A stretch of DNA of 64,000 nucleotides from Streptomyces sp. AC555_RSS877 (GCF_019049245.1 NZ_JAGMUK010000039.1:1-64000); one strand, 5' to 3'. Counted from the first letter of the stretch, positions 38,242 through 46,134 are shown. The notes: generated from the sequence alone by a model not told the origin. Made by a program: numbers and translations.

Positions 38242-39273
38242 ATGGAGCGTGTACGTGATGTCTCTGAGCTGCCCAAAGCCCATCTGCACCTGCACTTCAC
38301 CGGTTCTATGCGGCCCGGCACCGTGCTGGAACTGGCCGACAAGTACGGCGTGCGCCTGCCCGAGGTGCTCAGCGAAGCCCTGACCAGCGGGGAACCGCCG
38401 CAGCTGCGGGCGACGGACGAACGGGGCTGGTTCCGCTTCCAGCGCCTGTACGACGCGGCGCGCTCGTGCCTCAGAGAGCCCGAGGACATCCGGCGCCTGG
38501 TGCGGGAGGCCGCGGAGGAGGATCTGAAGGACGGCTCCGGCTGGCTGGAGATCCAGGTCGACCCGACGTCGTACGCCCCGCGCCTGGGCGGTCTGATCCC
38601 GGCGCTGGAAGTCATCCTGGACGCGGTGGAGACGACATCGCGCGAGACGGGCCTCGGCATGCGGGTCCTGGTCGCCGCGAACCGTATGAAGCACCCGCTG
38701 GACGCGCGCACGCTGGCCCGCCTGGCTGTGCGGTACGCGGACCGGGGCGTCGTCGGCTTCGGACTGTCGAACGACGAGCGCCGGGGGCTGGCCAGGGACT
38801 TCGACCGCGCCTTCGCCATCGCGCGGGGGGGCGGCCTGCTGTCGGCGCCGCACGGCGGCGAGCTGACGGGGCCGTACTCGGTACGGGACTGCCTCGACGA
38901 CCTGCACGCGAACCGGCTCGGACACGGGGTCCGGGCGGCGGAGGATCCGCGCCTGCTGAAGCGGCTCGCGGAGCGCGGCGTGACGTGTGAGGTCTGTCCG
39001 GCGTCGAATGTGGCGCTGGGTGTGTACGAGAAGCCCGAGGACGTGCCGCTGCGGACCTTGTTCGAGGCGGGTGTGCCGATGGCGCTGGGTGCCGACGATC
39101 CGCTTCTCTTCGGCTCCCGTCTGGCCGCCCAGTACGAGATCGCCCGCCGGCACCATGCCTTCACGGACCTGGAGCTGGCGGAGCTGGCCCGACAGTCGAT
39201 CCGTGGCTCGGCCGCCCCCGAGGACACGAAGGCGAAGCTGCTGGCGGGGGTGGACGACTGGCTGGCGGCTTGA
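38242..39273 (+). CDS. adenosine deaminase family protein
   Basis: A 343-residue TIM-barrel deaminase that would convert adenosine to inosine in purine salvage. Metal ligands His16 and His18 lie in PKAHLHLHFTG. SAPHGGEL supplies the catalytic Glu (HGGE instead of the common HAGE), RLGHGVRA the next His and MALGADDPLLFG the last Asp pair. The family set is complete. It is one of several adenosine deaminase paralogues usual in streptomycetes, so the exact substrate (adenosine, adenine or a derivative) is not certain. It has its own start 74 bp after the aspC terminator. Confidence 0.88.
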   Translation: MERVRDVSELPKAHLHLHFTGSMRPGTVLELADKYGVRLPEVLSEALTSGEPPQLRATDERGWFRFQRLYDAARSCLREPEDIRRLVREAAEEDLKDGSGWLEIQVDPTSYAPRLGGLIPALEVILDAVETTSRETGLGMRVLVAANRMKHPLDARTLARLAVRYADRGVVGFGLSNDERRGLARDFDRAFAIARGGGLLSAPHGGELTGPYSVRDCLDDLHANRLGHGVRAAEDPRLLKRLAERGVTCEVCPASNVALGVYEKPEDVPLRTLFEAGVPMALGADDPLLFGSRLAAQYEIARRHHAFTDLELAELARQSIRGSAAPEDTKAKLLAGVDDWLAA

Positions 39274-39309
39274 GGACCGCCTGGGTCGGGGCCGGGGCCG
39301 GGGTCGGCT

Positions 39310-40365
39310 TTACAGGCTGACGCCGACTGTCACAGGCTCGTTGACCAGCGTCACCCCGAAGGCGTCACGGACGCCGGTGACCACCTCGCGGGCGAGCGCG
39401 AGGAGGTCCTCGGTGGTCGCCGCGCCGCGGTTGGTGAGGGCGAGGGTGTGCTTGGTGGAGATGCGGGCGGGTCCGGTGCCGTAGCCCTTGGTGAAGCCCG
39501 CCTTGTCGATCAGCCAGGCCGCGGAGGTCTTGGTACGGCCCTCACCCGCCGGGTACGAGGGCGGCGCCACGCCCTCGCCCAGCCGCTCACGCACGCGCGC
39601 GTGGAAGGCCGCGAACTCCTCCTCGGTGAGGATCGGGTTGGTGAAGAAGGAGCCGGCCGACCAGGTGTCGTGATCCTCCGGGTCCAGGACCATGCCCTTG
39701 CCGGAGCGCAGCTTCAGCACCGTCTCGCGGGCGTCGGCGAGCGGCACACGGTCGCCGGGTTCCACGCCGAGGGCGCGGGCGGTCTCGGCGTACTTGAGAG
39801 GAGCGGACAGTCCGTCCGCGTCCTCCAGCTCGAAACGGACGCGCAGGACGACGTAGCGCTCCGGGGTGGCCTTGAAGCGGCTGTGGCGGTACGAGAAGGC
39901 GCAGTCGGCGTTCGGGATCACGACCGTCTCGCGGGCGATCCGGTCGTAGGCGGTCACCTCGGTGATCGTCGAGGAGACCTCCTGGCCGTACGCCCCCACG
40001 TTCTGGATGGGGGTCGCGCCCGCCGAGCCGGGGATGCCGGCCAGGCACTCGATGCCGGCGAGTCCGGCGTCCACGGTGCGGGCGACGGCGTCGGTCCACA
40101 CCTCGCCGGCGGCCAGCTCCAGGCCGGTGCCGTCGAGGGCGAAGCCCTTGGTGGCGATGACGAGCGCGGTGCCCGCGAAGCCGTTGTCTCCGATGACCAG
40201 GTTCGATCCGCCGCCGATGAGCAGCAGGGGCGTGCCGCTGTCGTCGGCCTCGCGGACGGCCGCGATCACCTCGGCGTCGGTCGTCGCGGTGACCAGGCGG
40301 GTCGCGGGGCCGCCGAGCCGGAAGGTGGTCAGCGGGGCGAGGGGGGCGTCGTGGAGTTCCTGCAC
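39310..40365 (-). CDS. murB: UDP-N-acetylmuramate dehydrogenase
   Basis: A 351-residue FAD enzyme that reduces UDP-GlcNAc enolpyruvate to UDP-MurNAc in peptidoglycan synthesis. The GTG at 40363-40365 (VQELHDAPLAPLTTFRLGGPATRLV) starts the homology. The 160 upstream codons of open frame come from Pro/Arg-rich intergenic repeats. LLIGGGSNLVIGD binds the FAD pyrophosphate; YRHSRFK, SAGSFFTNP and the terminal NEPVTVGV hold the catalytic Tyr/Arg, Ser and Glu. It converges on the deaminase gene 36 bp away. Confidence 0.95.
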   Translation of the reverse strand: MQELHDAPLAPLTTFRLGGPATRLVTATTDAEVIAAVREADDSGTPLLLIGGGSNLVIGDNGFAGTALVIATKGFALDGTGLELAAGEVWTDAVARTVDAGLAGIECLAGIPGSAGATPIQNVGAYGQEVSSTITEVTAYDRIARETVVIPNADCAFSYRHSRFKATPERYVVLRVRFELEDADGLSAPLKYAETARALGVEPGDRVPLADARETVLKLRSGKGMVLDPEDHDTWSAGSFFTNPILTEEEFAAFHARVRERLGEGVAPPSYPAGEGRTKTSAAWLIDKAGFTKGYGTGPARISTKHTLALTNRGAATTEDLLALAREVVTGVRDAFGVTLVNEPVTVGVSL

Positions 40366-40601
40366 GCGCCCCAGACTACGAGACGGGGCTGACCGCTTCG
40401 GGCGCGGTGCGGATGCCTGCTGGGGGGTCGGGGCCGTGTCGGGGGTATCCGTCCTCGGAACGGCGCGGAATCGGTTACCTACCGAGGTGCCGGTGTTGAC
40501 GCGCCAACCGCTGCGGGCGGACGCCCCCCCGACACGTCCCCTTGCCGCCGTACGCGACTGCGGGAGCGCCCACCTAGTGGCGCCGGTGGCGGCCGGGCGA
40601 G

Positions 40602-40749
40602 GTCCGCCTCTCGGCCGACCGAGACGGGCGGTGGGTGGGCACAGGACTGGGGGTCGGGGGCGGAGCCCCCAGGGACGTCCGCCTCTCGACCCACCGAGAC
40701 GGGCGGTGGGTGGGCACAGGACCGGGGGTTTGGGGGCGGAGCCCCCCAG
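40602..40749. repeat. two-copy 75-bp tandem repeat with GGGGGCGGAGCCCCC hairpins
   Basis: Copy 1 (40602-40676) and copy 2 (40677-40749) are near identical: a 27-bp run with GAGACGGGCGGTGGG is unchanged and only a few substitutions and one indel differ. Each copy ends in GGGGGC-GGA-GCCCCC (40656-40670 and 40732-40746). The repeats lie in the 460-bp gap 40366-40825 between murB and the MFS gene, where no gene is apparent. The hairpins may terminate the MFS transcript. Confidence 0.8.
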
Positions 40750-40825
40750 CAGACGCCCGCATCGGCGCCGGGTGCCTGGGGAACGGAGAGTGCCCCGTTG
40801 GCCCGCACCCGGCGCCGCCATCCGG

Positions 40826-42268
40826 TCAGGAACCGGTGGTCTCAAGGACCTGCGCCGGCTCGGCCGGAGCCGGCTTCGCTGTCCGAACCGCCCCCCGCCG
40901 TGCCGGGATGAGCAGCGCCGCGAGCCCGGCGACAGCCACGACCGCCGCCCCCGTCACCAGCGCCGGCCGCAGCCCGTCCACGAAGGCCTGCCCGCTCTCG
41001 TAGCCACCCTGCGCCGCGAAGATCGACGCCATGACCGCGATGCCGAGCGCGCCCCCGACCTCGCGCAGGGCGTTGTTGGCGCCGGAGGCTATGCCCTGTT
41101 CGTGGGCGCTGACGCTGGACATCACCAGGTTGGCGGCGGGGGCGAAGTACAGCGCCATGCCGATGCCGCTGATGATCAGGCCGGGCAACTGGATCGTGTA
41201 GGAGGCGTCCGCGGTGACCACGGTGGCCATCCAGGCGAGACCGGCGGCCTGGAGGAAGAGGCCGGCGGCGACGACAGGGCGGCCGCCGATGCGGTCGGAG
41301 AGGATCCCGGCGATCGGGGCGACGAGCATCGGCATACCGGTCCAGGGCAGCATGCGCAGGCCGGCCTCGGTGGGCGAGTAGCCGAGCACGCCCTGCATGT
41401 ACTGACTGAGCAGGAAGATCGAGCCGAACATCCCGAGGAACATCAGCAGGCTCGCGGCGTTGATGCCGGTGAAGGCGCGGTTCCGGAACAGCCGCATGGG
41501 CAGCATGGGGTTCTTGTTGTGGATGCCGTGGTGCACGAAGCCGGCGAGCATCGCGGTACCCGCGAACAGGCCGATCAGAACGAGAGGGCTGGTCCATCCG
41601 TCGACCGGGCTGCGGACGAGGCCGTAGACGATCCCGAAGAGGCCGCCGCTGGCGAGCAGGGTGCCGACGATGTCGAGCCGGGCGCCGGTGCCGAAGGACT
41701 CGGCGAGGCGGAGGCGGGCGAGCGGAAGGAGGGCTATGCCCAGCGGCACGTTCAGCCAGAAGATCCACTGCCAGGAGATGTGTTCGGTGAGGCTGCCGCC
41801 GATGAGCGGGCCGGAGGCCACGGCGAGGCCGTTGACGGCGCCCCAGATGCCGTACGCCATTCCGCGCTTGGCGGCGGGCACGGCTGCCGTGAGGAGGGTG
41901 AGCGTCAGCGGCATCATGATCGCCGCGCCTACGCCCTGGACCGCGCGGGCCGCGATGAGGGAGTCGATGCCGGGCGCCATGGCCGCGGCGGCGGACGCCG
42001 CGGTGAAGACTGCGGTGCCGATGATGAAGAGCCGGCGACGGCCGAAGCGGTCGCCGAGCGCCGCGCCGAACATCAGAAAGACGGCGAAGGTGAGCGTGTA
42101 GGCGCTCACGGTCCATTCGAGGTCGTCCAGCGCTCCCCCGAGATCCTCCCGGATGGAGGGCAGGGCGGTGGTGACGACGAGGTTGTCGAGAGCCGCCATG
42201 AACCCGGCGACGCTGGTGATGACCAGGGCCCAGACGGCCCCTCCGCGACGTGCTGTCTGCCGTGACAT
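40826..42268 (-). CDS. DHA2-type MFS drug exporter (EmrB/QacA-like)
   Basis: A 480-residue proton-driven exporter with about 14 hydrophobic segments. Helix 1 contains VAGFMAALDNLVVTTALPSIREDLGG (motif D1), the loop 2-3 motif is GAALGDRFGRRRLF, and GVGAAIMMPLTLTLLTAAVPAAKRGMAYGIWGAVNGLAVASGPLIGGSLTEHISWQWIFWLNVPLG covers motifs B and C. It is preceded on the same strand by a tetR gene and by a 20-bp operator 31 bp before its ATG, with GGGGGAG as ribosome site. Likely a multidrug or natural-product efflux pump; substrate unknown. Confidence 0.92.
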   Translation of the reverse strand: MSRQTARRGGAVWALVITSVAGFMAALDNLVVTTALPSIREDLGGALDDLEWTVSAYTLTFAVFLMFGAALGDRFGRRRLFIIGTAVFTAASAAAAMAPGIDSLIAARAVQGVGAAIMMPLTLTLLTAAVPAAKRGMAYGIWGAVNGLAVASGPLIGGSLTEHISWQWIFWLNVPLGIALLPLARLRLAESFGTGARLDIVGTLLASGGLFGIVYGLVRSPVDGWTSPLVLIGLFAGTAMLAGFVHHGIHNKNPMLPMRLFRNRAFTGINAASLLMFLGMFGSIFLLSQYMQGVLGYSPTEAGLRMLPWTGMPMLVAPIAGILSDRIGGRPVVAAGLFLQAAGLAWMATVVTADASYTIQLPGLIISGIGMALYFAPAANLVMSSVSAHEQGIASGANNALREVGGALGIAVMASIFAAQGGYESGQAFVDGLRPALVTGAAVVAVAGLAALLIPARRGAVRTAKPAPAEPAQVLETTGS

Positions 42269-42298
42269 CGCTCCCCCAGAGAGTGATCGTCAAGTTCG

Positions 42299-42318
42299 AT
42301 TAGTTATTGATTACTAAC
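42299..42318. promoter_or_regulatory. TetR operator in front of the MFS gene
   Basis: ATTAGT-N8-ACTAAC. Read on the plus strand it agrees at 17 of 20 positions with the operator at 42945-42964 read on the minus strand. It lies in an AT-rich 95-bp spacer between tetR and the exporter gene. Confidence 0.65.
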
Positions 42319-42363
42319 TTTTGGGCCGCAGGAAAGCACACCTCAAGGCCTTTTCGGCTTTAC

Positions 42364-42936
42364 TTACTGCTGCTCCTGTCGGCCCTCGAGCCGATCCGGC
42401 GGACAGAGCCCTTCCCAGACCCGGTGCTCGGGCGGGAAGCCCATGGCCACCAGGCAGTTGATGAGCATTCCGTTCGCCAGGAAGGTCGTCGTCTCGTTGA
42501 CGTCAGCGCCGAGGGGCAGATGGACGGTGTCCCACAGCCGCATCCAGCCGGACCGCACCGCCTCGCCGAACTCGTGCTCACCGGCCTCCTCGGCGGCGGC
42601 CACGGCGACGTACATCTGCATCTGCATCATCAGCCGCTCGGGCTGCTCCGCGATGACCTTGGTGTACGCGTTTCCCATGGCTTGCAGGGCCTCTTCGCCC
42701 TCGAGCCCCTTGGCGGCCTCTTCGAAGGTGCTGATGGTGTCCTCCACGCACCGCTCGGCCGCCGCGAGGAACATCGCTTTCTTGCCCGGGAAGAGCCGGA
42801 AGAGGTACGGCTGCGAGACACCGACCCGCTTGGCGATCGCCTCGGTCGACGTGCCGTGGTACCCGCCACGGGCGAACTCGGCAGTCGCCGCGCGGATGAC
42901 ACTCTCGCGCCTCTCTTCTGCGCTCATCCTGACCAT
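42364..42936 (-). CDS. TetR family transcriptional regulator
   Basis: A 190-residue regulator. Residues about 10-55 form the DNA-binding domain (RESVIRAATAEFARGGYHGTSTEAIAKRVGVSQPYLFRLFPGKKAMFLAA) with the usual helix-turn-helix. The remainder is a helical ligand-binding domain with LMMQMQMYVAVAAAEEAG. The start is ATG at 42934-42936. A -10 box ends 6 nt before it, so the mRNA may be leaderless. The gene is followed by an exporter gene with a matching operator, which makes it the likely local repressor of both. Confidence 0.92.
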   Translation of the reverse strand: MVRMSAEERRESVIRAATAEFARGGYHGTSTEAIAKRVGVSQPYLFRLFPGKKAMFLAAAERCVEDTISTFEEAAKGLEGEEALQAMGNAYTKVIAEQPERLMMQMQMYVAVAAAEEAGEHEFGEAVRSGWMRLWDTVHLPLGADVNETTTFLANGMLINCLVAMGFPPEHRVWEGLCPPDRLEGRQEQQ

Positions 42937-42942
42937 GCGAGA

Positions 42943-42971
42943 AAGTTAGTACTCAATCACTAACTACGCAA
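42943..42971 (-). promoter_or_regulatory. tetR promoter with embedded operator
   Basis: On the minus strand TTGCGT (42966-42971), a 17-bp spacer and TAACTT (42943-42948), followed by 6 nt and the ATG. The operator GTTAGT-N8-ACTAAC at 42945-42964 fills the spacer and overlaps the -10 box. A bound repressor would block the promoter directly. Confidence 0.6.
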
Positions 42972-43017
42972 GGGGCGGGCCGACCGGTGCACTCCGGCTG
43001 GCCCCCATTGCCCATGA

Positions 43018-43052
43018 GTAAGGGGCGCCCCGCCATGGGGAACGCCCCTTAC
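43018..43052 (-). terminator. terminator after the HadB-like gene
   Basis: GTAAGGGGCG (43018-43027) pairs perfectly with CGCCCCTTAC (43043-43052), with a CCCC/GGGG inner helix. It begins 28 bp after the stop of the gene ending at 43081. Confidence 0.85.
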
Positions 43053-43080
43053 CAATCACTCCGGACCAATGGCTCCGGCG

Positions 43081-43509
43081 TCAGGCCAGTCGTACGACCG
43101 CCCGCGACATCCCCAGCACCTTCAGGCCGGCGCTGGTCGCGGTGAGGTCGACGCGGACCGTGTTGTCGTCGAGCTTGGCGGCGACCTTGCCGCTGACCTC
43201 GATGGTGGCGCCCTGGTCGTCGTTCGGGACGACGACCGGCTTGGTGAAGCGGACGCCGTACTCGACGACCGAGCCCGGGTCGCCGGTCCAGTCGGTGACC
43301 ACGCGGATCGCTTCGGCCATGGTGAACATGCCGTGCGCGATGACGTCCGGGAGGCCTACCTCTTTGGCGAACTTCTCGTTCCAGTGGATCGGGTTGAAGT
43401 CGCCGGAGGCTCCCGCGTACTGGACGAGGGTGGCGCGGGTCACGGAGAAGGTCTGGGCGGGCAGCTCGGTGCCGACCTCGACGTCGCTGTACGTGATGTT
43501 GGCGGTCAT
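43081..43509 (-). CDS. MaoC-like dehydratase, HadB-type catalytic subunit
   Basis: A 142-residue hot-dog fold protein. The (R)-specific hydratase signature is complete: Asp37 and His42 in YAGASGDFNPIHWNEKFAKEVGLPDVIAHGMFTM. The ATG at 43507-43509 (MTANITYSD) begins the homology. It follows the HadA-like gene by 4 bp, so the two probably form a heterodimeric 3-hydroxyacyl-thioester dehydratase. In mycobacteria the same pair next to rpmG acts in mycolic-acid elongation. Streptomycetes lack mycolates, so the substrate here is open. Confidence 0.88.
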   Translation of the reverse strand: MTANITYSDVEVGTELPAQTFSVTRATLVQYAGASGDFNPIHWNEKFAKEVGLPDVIAHGMFTMAEAIRVVTDWTGDPGSVVEYGVRFTKPVVVPNDDQGATIEVSGKVAAKLDDNTVRVDLTATSAGLKVLGMSRAVVRLA

Positions 43510-43513
43510 CTGC

Positions 43514-43966
43514 TCACGCCTCCTCGGCCGCACGGGCCACGAGCTTGGTCCAGGCGGTCACGACGTGCTCGCCGGCCTCGTCGTGGACCTCACCGCGGAT
43601 GTCCAGGATGTCGTTGCCCGCCATGGACTTGATCGCCTCGATGGTCGAGGTGACCGTGAGCCGGTCTCCGGCGCGCACGGGACGCACGTAGACGAACTTC
43701 TGGTCGCCATGCACCACCCGGCTGTAGTCGAGGCCGAGCTGCGGGTCCTGGACGACCTGTCCCGCCGCCTTGAAGGTGATCGAGAAGACGAAGGTCGGCG
43801 GAGCGATCACATCGGGATGGCCGAGCGCCTTGGCGGCATCCGGGTCCGTGTACGCCGGGTTGGCGTCCCCCACTGCCTCCGCGAACTCACGGATCTTCTC
43901 CCGGCCCACTTCATACGGGTCGGTGGGCGGGTAGCTCCGCCCCACGAAGGACTGGTCGAGCGCCAT
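43514..43966 (-). CDS. HadA-like (UPF0336) dehydratase partner subunit
   Basis: A 150-residue hot-dog fold protein, MALDQSFVGRSYPPTDPYEVGREKIREFAEAVGDANPAYTDPDAAKALGHPDVIAPPTFVF. In the loop where the catalytic His is expected it reads GDANPAYTD, so the Asp/His pair is missing. It is probably the non-catalytic, substrate-binding half of a dimer with the adjacent HadB-like protein. It lies 86 bp behind rpmG, from which it is separated by a strong terminator. Confidence 0.88.
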   Translation of the reverse strand: MALDQSFVGRSYPPTDPYEVGREKIREFAEAVGDANPAYTDPDAAKALGHPDVIAPPTFVFSITFKAAGQVVQDPQLGLDYSRVVHGDQKFVYVRPVRAGDRLTVTSTIEAIKSMAGNDILDIRGEVHDEAGEHVVTAWTKLVARAAEEA

Positions 43967-44002
43967 GGCTCGGCACCTCCTGATGTCTGCTGAACGGAAA
44001 CG

Positions 44003-44041
44003 ACGTGAGGCCGCCCCCAGACTGCGGGGGCGGCCTCACGT
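44003..44041 (-). terminator. terminator between rpmG and the dehydratase pair
   Basis: ACGTGAGGCCGCCCCC (44003-44018) pairs perfectly with GGGGGCGGCCTCACGT (44026-44041), a 16-bp stem with a 7-nt loop, 12 bp after the rpmG stop. Confidence 0.9.
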
Positions 44042-44052
44042 ACGAGCCTGAT

Positions 44053-44217
44053 TTATCGCGTTTCGCGGTGCGCGGTGTGCGCATTGCAACGCGGGCAGTG
44101 CTTCTTCATCTCCAGTCGGTCCGGGTTGTTACGCCGGTTCTTCTTGGTGATGTAGTTCCGCTCCTTGCACTCCACGCAGGCCAGCGTGATCTTCGGGCGG
44201 ACGTCGGTGGCAGCCAC
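44053..44217 (-). CDS. rpmG: 50S ribosomal protein L33, zinc-binding form
   Basis: A 54-residue L33 from GTG (44215-44217), MAATDVRPKITLACVECKERNYITKKNRRNNPDRLEMKKHCPRCNAHTAHRETR in outline. Cys14, Cys17, Cys41 and Cys44 form the zinc ribbon of the C+ form. GGAG lies 7 nt before the start. It is followed by the HadA/HadB-like pair and preceded by tRNA-Met and tRNA-Thr on the same strand. Confidence 0.95.
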   Translation of the reverse strand: MAATDVRPKITLACVECKERNYITKKNRRNNPDRLEMKKHCPRCNAHTAHRETR

Positions 44218-44313
44218 AGGAGTGCTCCTTGACGAACGGATGGGACGATGAACGCATTAACGCATAGAAGAGTAGCCGATCGAAGGACCGACCCCGCAAT
44301 CGGCTACTGTCAG

Positions 44314-44386
44314 TAGCGGTGACCGGACTTGAACCGGTGACACAGCGATTATGAGCCGCTTGCTCTACCGACTGAGCTACACCGCT
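44314..44386 (-). tRNA. tRNA-Met (anticodon CAT, elongator type)
   Basis: A 73-nt cloverleaf on the minus strand. The acceptor AGCGGTG pairs with the 3' CACCGCT, the anticodon loop is CTCATAA, the T-arm is GGTTCAAGTCC and the discriminator is A. The first base pair A-T and the lack of three consecutive G-C pairs in the anticodon stem argue for an elongator tRNA. Confidence 0.93.
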
Positions 44387-44432
44387 GCGATGCGATTGGC
44401 CCCCGCCTTGCGACGGGAACCTCTCACACCAG

Positions 44433-44505
44433 AGCCCCAATACGGAATCGAACCGTAGACCTTCTCCTTACCATGGAGACGCTCTACCGACTGAGCTATT
44501 GGGGC
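44433..44505 (-). tRNA. tRNA-Thr (anticodon GGT)
   Basis: A 73-nt cloverleaf on the minus strand. The acceptor GCCCCAA pairs with TTGGGGC, the anticodon loop is ATGGTAA between TCTCC/GGAGA, the T-arm is GGTTCGATTCC and the discriminator is T. It lies 46 bp upstream of tRNA-Met, in the same transcript direction. The 261 bp between it and the gene at 44767 show no gene. Confidence 0.95.
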
Positions 44506-44766
44506 GAGCGATGAAGACATTACACGCTAGGCCGCCGTTCACCCAAATCCGTTTCGTGGCTCCCGTCCAGCCCTGATCCGGGGTTCTCCCACGGGTCCCG
44601 GAGGCCTCTCCGGTACGACGGACCACACCGGTACGACTATTGCGCTCCTCCCCGTTGTGAGCAGGTCGTCACCCTAGGCTCGACTCACTCTGCGTGATCT
44701 TGCAACCTCACCCGCCCCCGTCCTCCGCAGCCCCCGAGCCCCGCACCCCCGAGCCACTGGAGCGCG

Positions 44767-46029
44767 ATGCCCGACAGCCAGCCGCAGCCGCCCCCTTCGT
44801 CGTCCGGTTCGTCGTCCGGGCAGTTCGAGGGGACGTCCCTCCTGTTGTGCGGCGCGCGGCTCACCGACGGCCGGACCGTGGACGTACGGCTGGGCGGTGG
44901 GCGCATCGAGGCGGTCGGGACGGTCGGCAGCCTCGCGGCGGGCGGGGCACGCGCGCGTGGCGTGCGCGTGGACCTCGGTGGCTATCTCCTCCTGCCGGCC
45001 CCGGCCGAACCGCACGCCCATGGCGACACCGCCCTTTCGGCCGACGGCGAGGGACCGGTCTCGTACGACACCCAGGACGTCCAGCGCCGGGCCACGGAGG
45101 CCGCCCTGCTGCAACTCGGGCACGGGGCGACCGCGCTGCGGGCACACGTGCGCGTGGGGGACGTCCAAGGGCTCGGTGCGCTGACCGCCGTACTCCAGGC
45201 GCGGCGTGCGCTGCGCGGGCTCGCCGAGCTGACGACCGTGGCGATGCCGAGGGTGCTGACCGGGGTGGCCGGGGCCGACGGACTCGCGATGCTGCGGGAC
45301 GCGGTGAAGATGGGCGCGTCCGTGGTGGGCGGTTGTCCGGATCTCGACCCTGATCCGACGGGGTATGTGCAGGCGGTCCTGGACGTCGCCTCCGAACACG
45401 GCTGCCCCGTCGACCTGCACACCGACGCCACCGACCCGGCCCGCCTGTCCCGGCTCGCGGCCATGGCCGGCGGACTGCGCCCCGGGGTGACCCTCGCGCC
45501 GTGCGGCGGCCTGGATCACCTGCCCGCCGAGGTGGCGTCCCGGACCGCCGATCAACTCGCCGCGGCCGGAGTTGCGGTGGTGTGCCTGCCGCAGGGCGGC
45601 TGCGGGGGCGTCGAACGGCGGGGCGCGGCGCCGGTACGGCTGCTGCGGGCGGCCGGAGTGCGGGTGGCGGCCGGCAGCGGTGCCATGAGGGACGTCTCGA
45701 ACCCCGTGGGGCGCGGCGACCCCCTGGAGGCGGCCTACCTGCTGGCCTCGCGCTACGGCCTGCGTCCCGAGGAGGCGTACGACGCGGTGAGCGGGCAGGC
45801 CCGGGCGGTCTTGGGACTGCCGGAGGTACGCGTGGAGGCGGGCTTTCCGGCCGAGTTGCTCGCGGTACGCGGTGACCGGCTGGCGGGGGCGCTCTCACTC
45901 GCGTACAGCCGGATCGTGGTGCACCGGGGGCGCGTGGTGGCGCGGACCAGCGCGGTGCGGGAGTACTGCAACACGGCAGCTACCGCGGAGTTGGGGCTTC
46001 CTCGGCAGGGGCGCGAGGAGTTGTCGTAG
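44767..46029 (+). CDS. degenerate amidohydrolase, cytosine-deaminase-like
   Basis: A 420-residue TIM-barrel protein. After a Pro/Ser-rich N-terminus there is the composite beta-domain (LLLCGARLTDGRTVDVRLGGGRIEAVG) and then PHAHGD with His83 and His85, the first metal-ligand pair of the CodA type. His218 in DLHTDATDP is also present. The following catalytic Glu is Ala221, the next His position reads APCGG (Pro245-Cys246), and the last Asp region reads GSGAMRD with Gly305. Three key positions are therefore changed, so classic deaminase chemistry is doubtful. The ATG fits Streptomyces coding bias; the frame is intact. Confidence 0.8.
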   Translation: MPDSQPQPPPSSSGSSSGQFEGTSLLLCGARLTDGRTVDVRLGGGRIEAVGTVGSLAAGGARARGVRVDLGGYLLLPAPAEPHAHGDTALSADGEGPVSYDTQDVQRRATEAALLQLGHGATALRAHVRVGDVQGLGALTAVLQARRALRGLAELTTVAMPRVLTGVAGADGLAMLRDAVKMGASVVGGCPDLDPDPTGYVQAVLDVASEHGCPVDLHTDATDPARLSRLAAMAGGLRPGVTLAPCGGLDHLPAEVASRTADQLAAAGVAVVCLPQGGCGGVERRGAAPVRLLRAAGVRVAAGSGAMRDVSNPVGRGDPLEAAYLLASRYGLRPEEAYDAVSGQARAVLGLPEVRVEAGFPAELLAVRGDRLAGALSLAYSRIVVHRGRVVARTSAVREYCNTAATAELGLPRQGREELS

Positions 46030-46134
46030 GAGCACGGGCGGGGCGGCGTGCGGCCCGTGGGTGTGCGAGTGGGTTCCTGACGTGTGGCCGGAGTCGTTCG
46101 GCGGATGCGGCTGTGCGGGCGTACGGTCGGAAGC

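Noticed and set aside
40602..40749. CRISPR array or insertion element ends
   Set aside because: Only two direct tandem copies with no unique spacers, no transposase and no target duplication.
40366..40845. 160 extra N-terminal codons for murB
   Set aside because: The segment translates the intergenic tandem repeat into Pro/Arg-rich sequence without homology; the GTG at 40363-40365 is where MurB begins.
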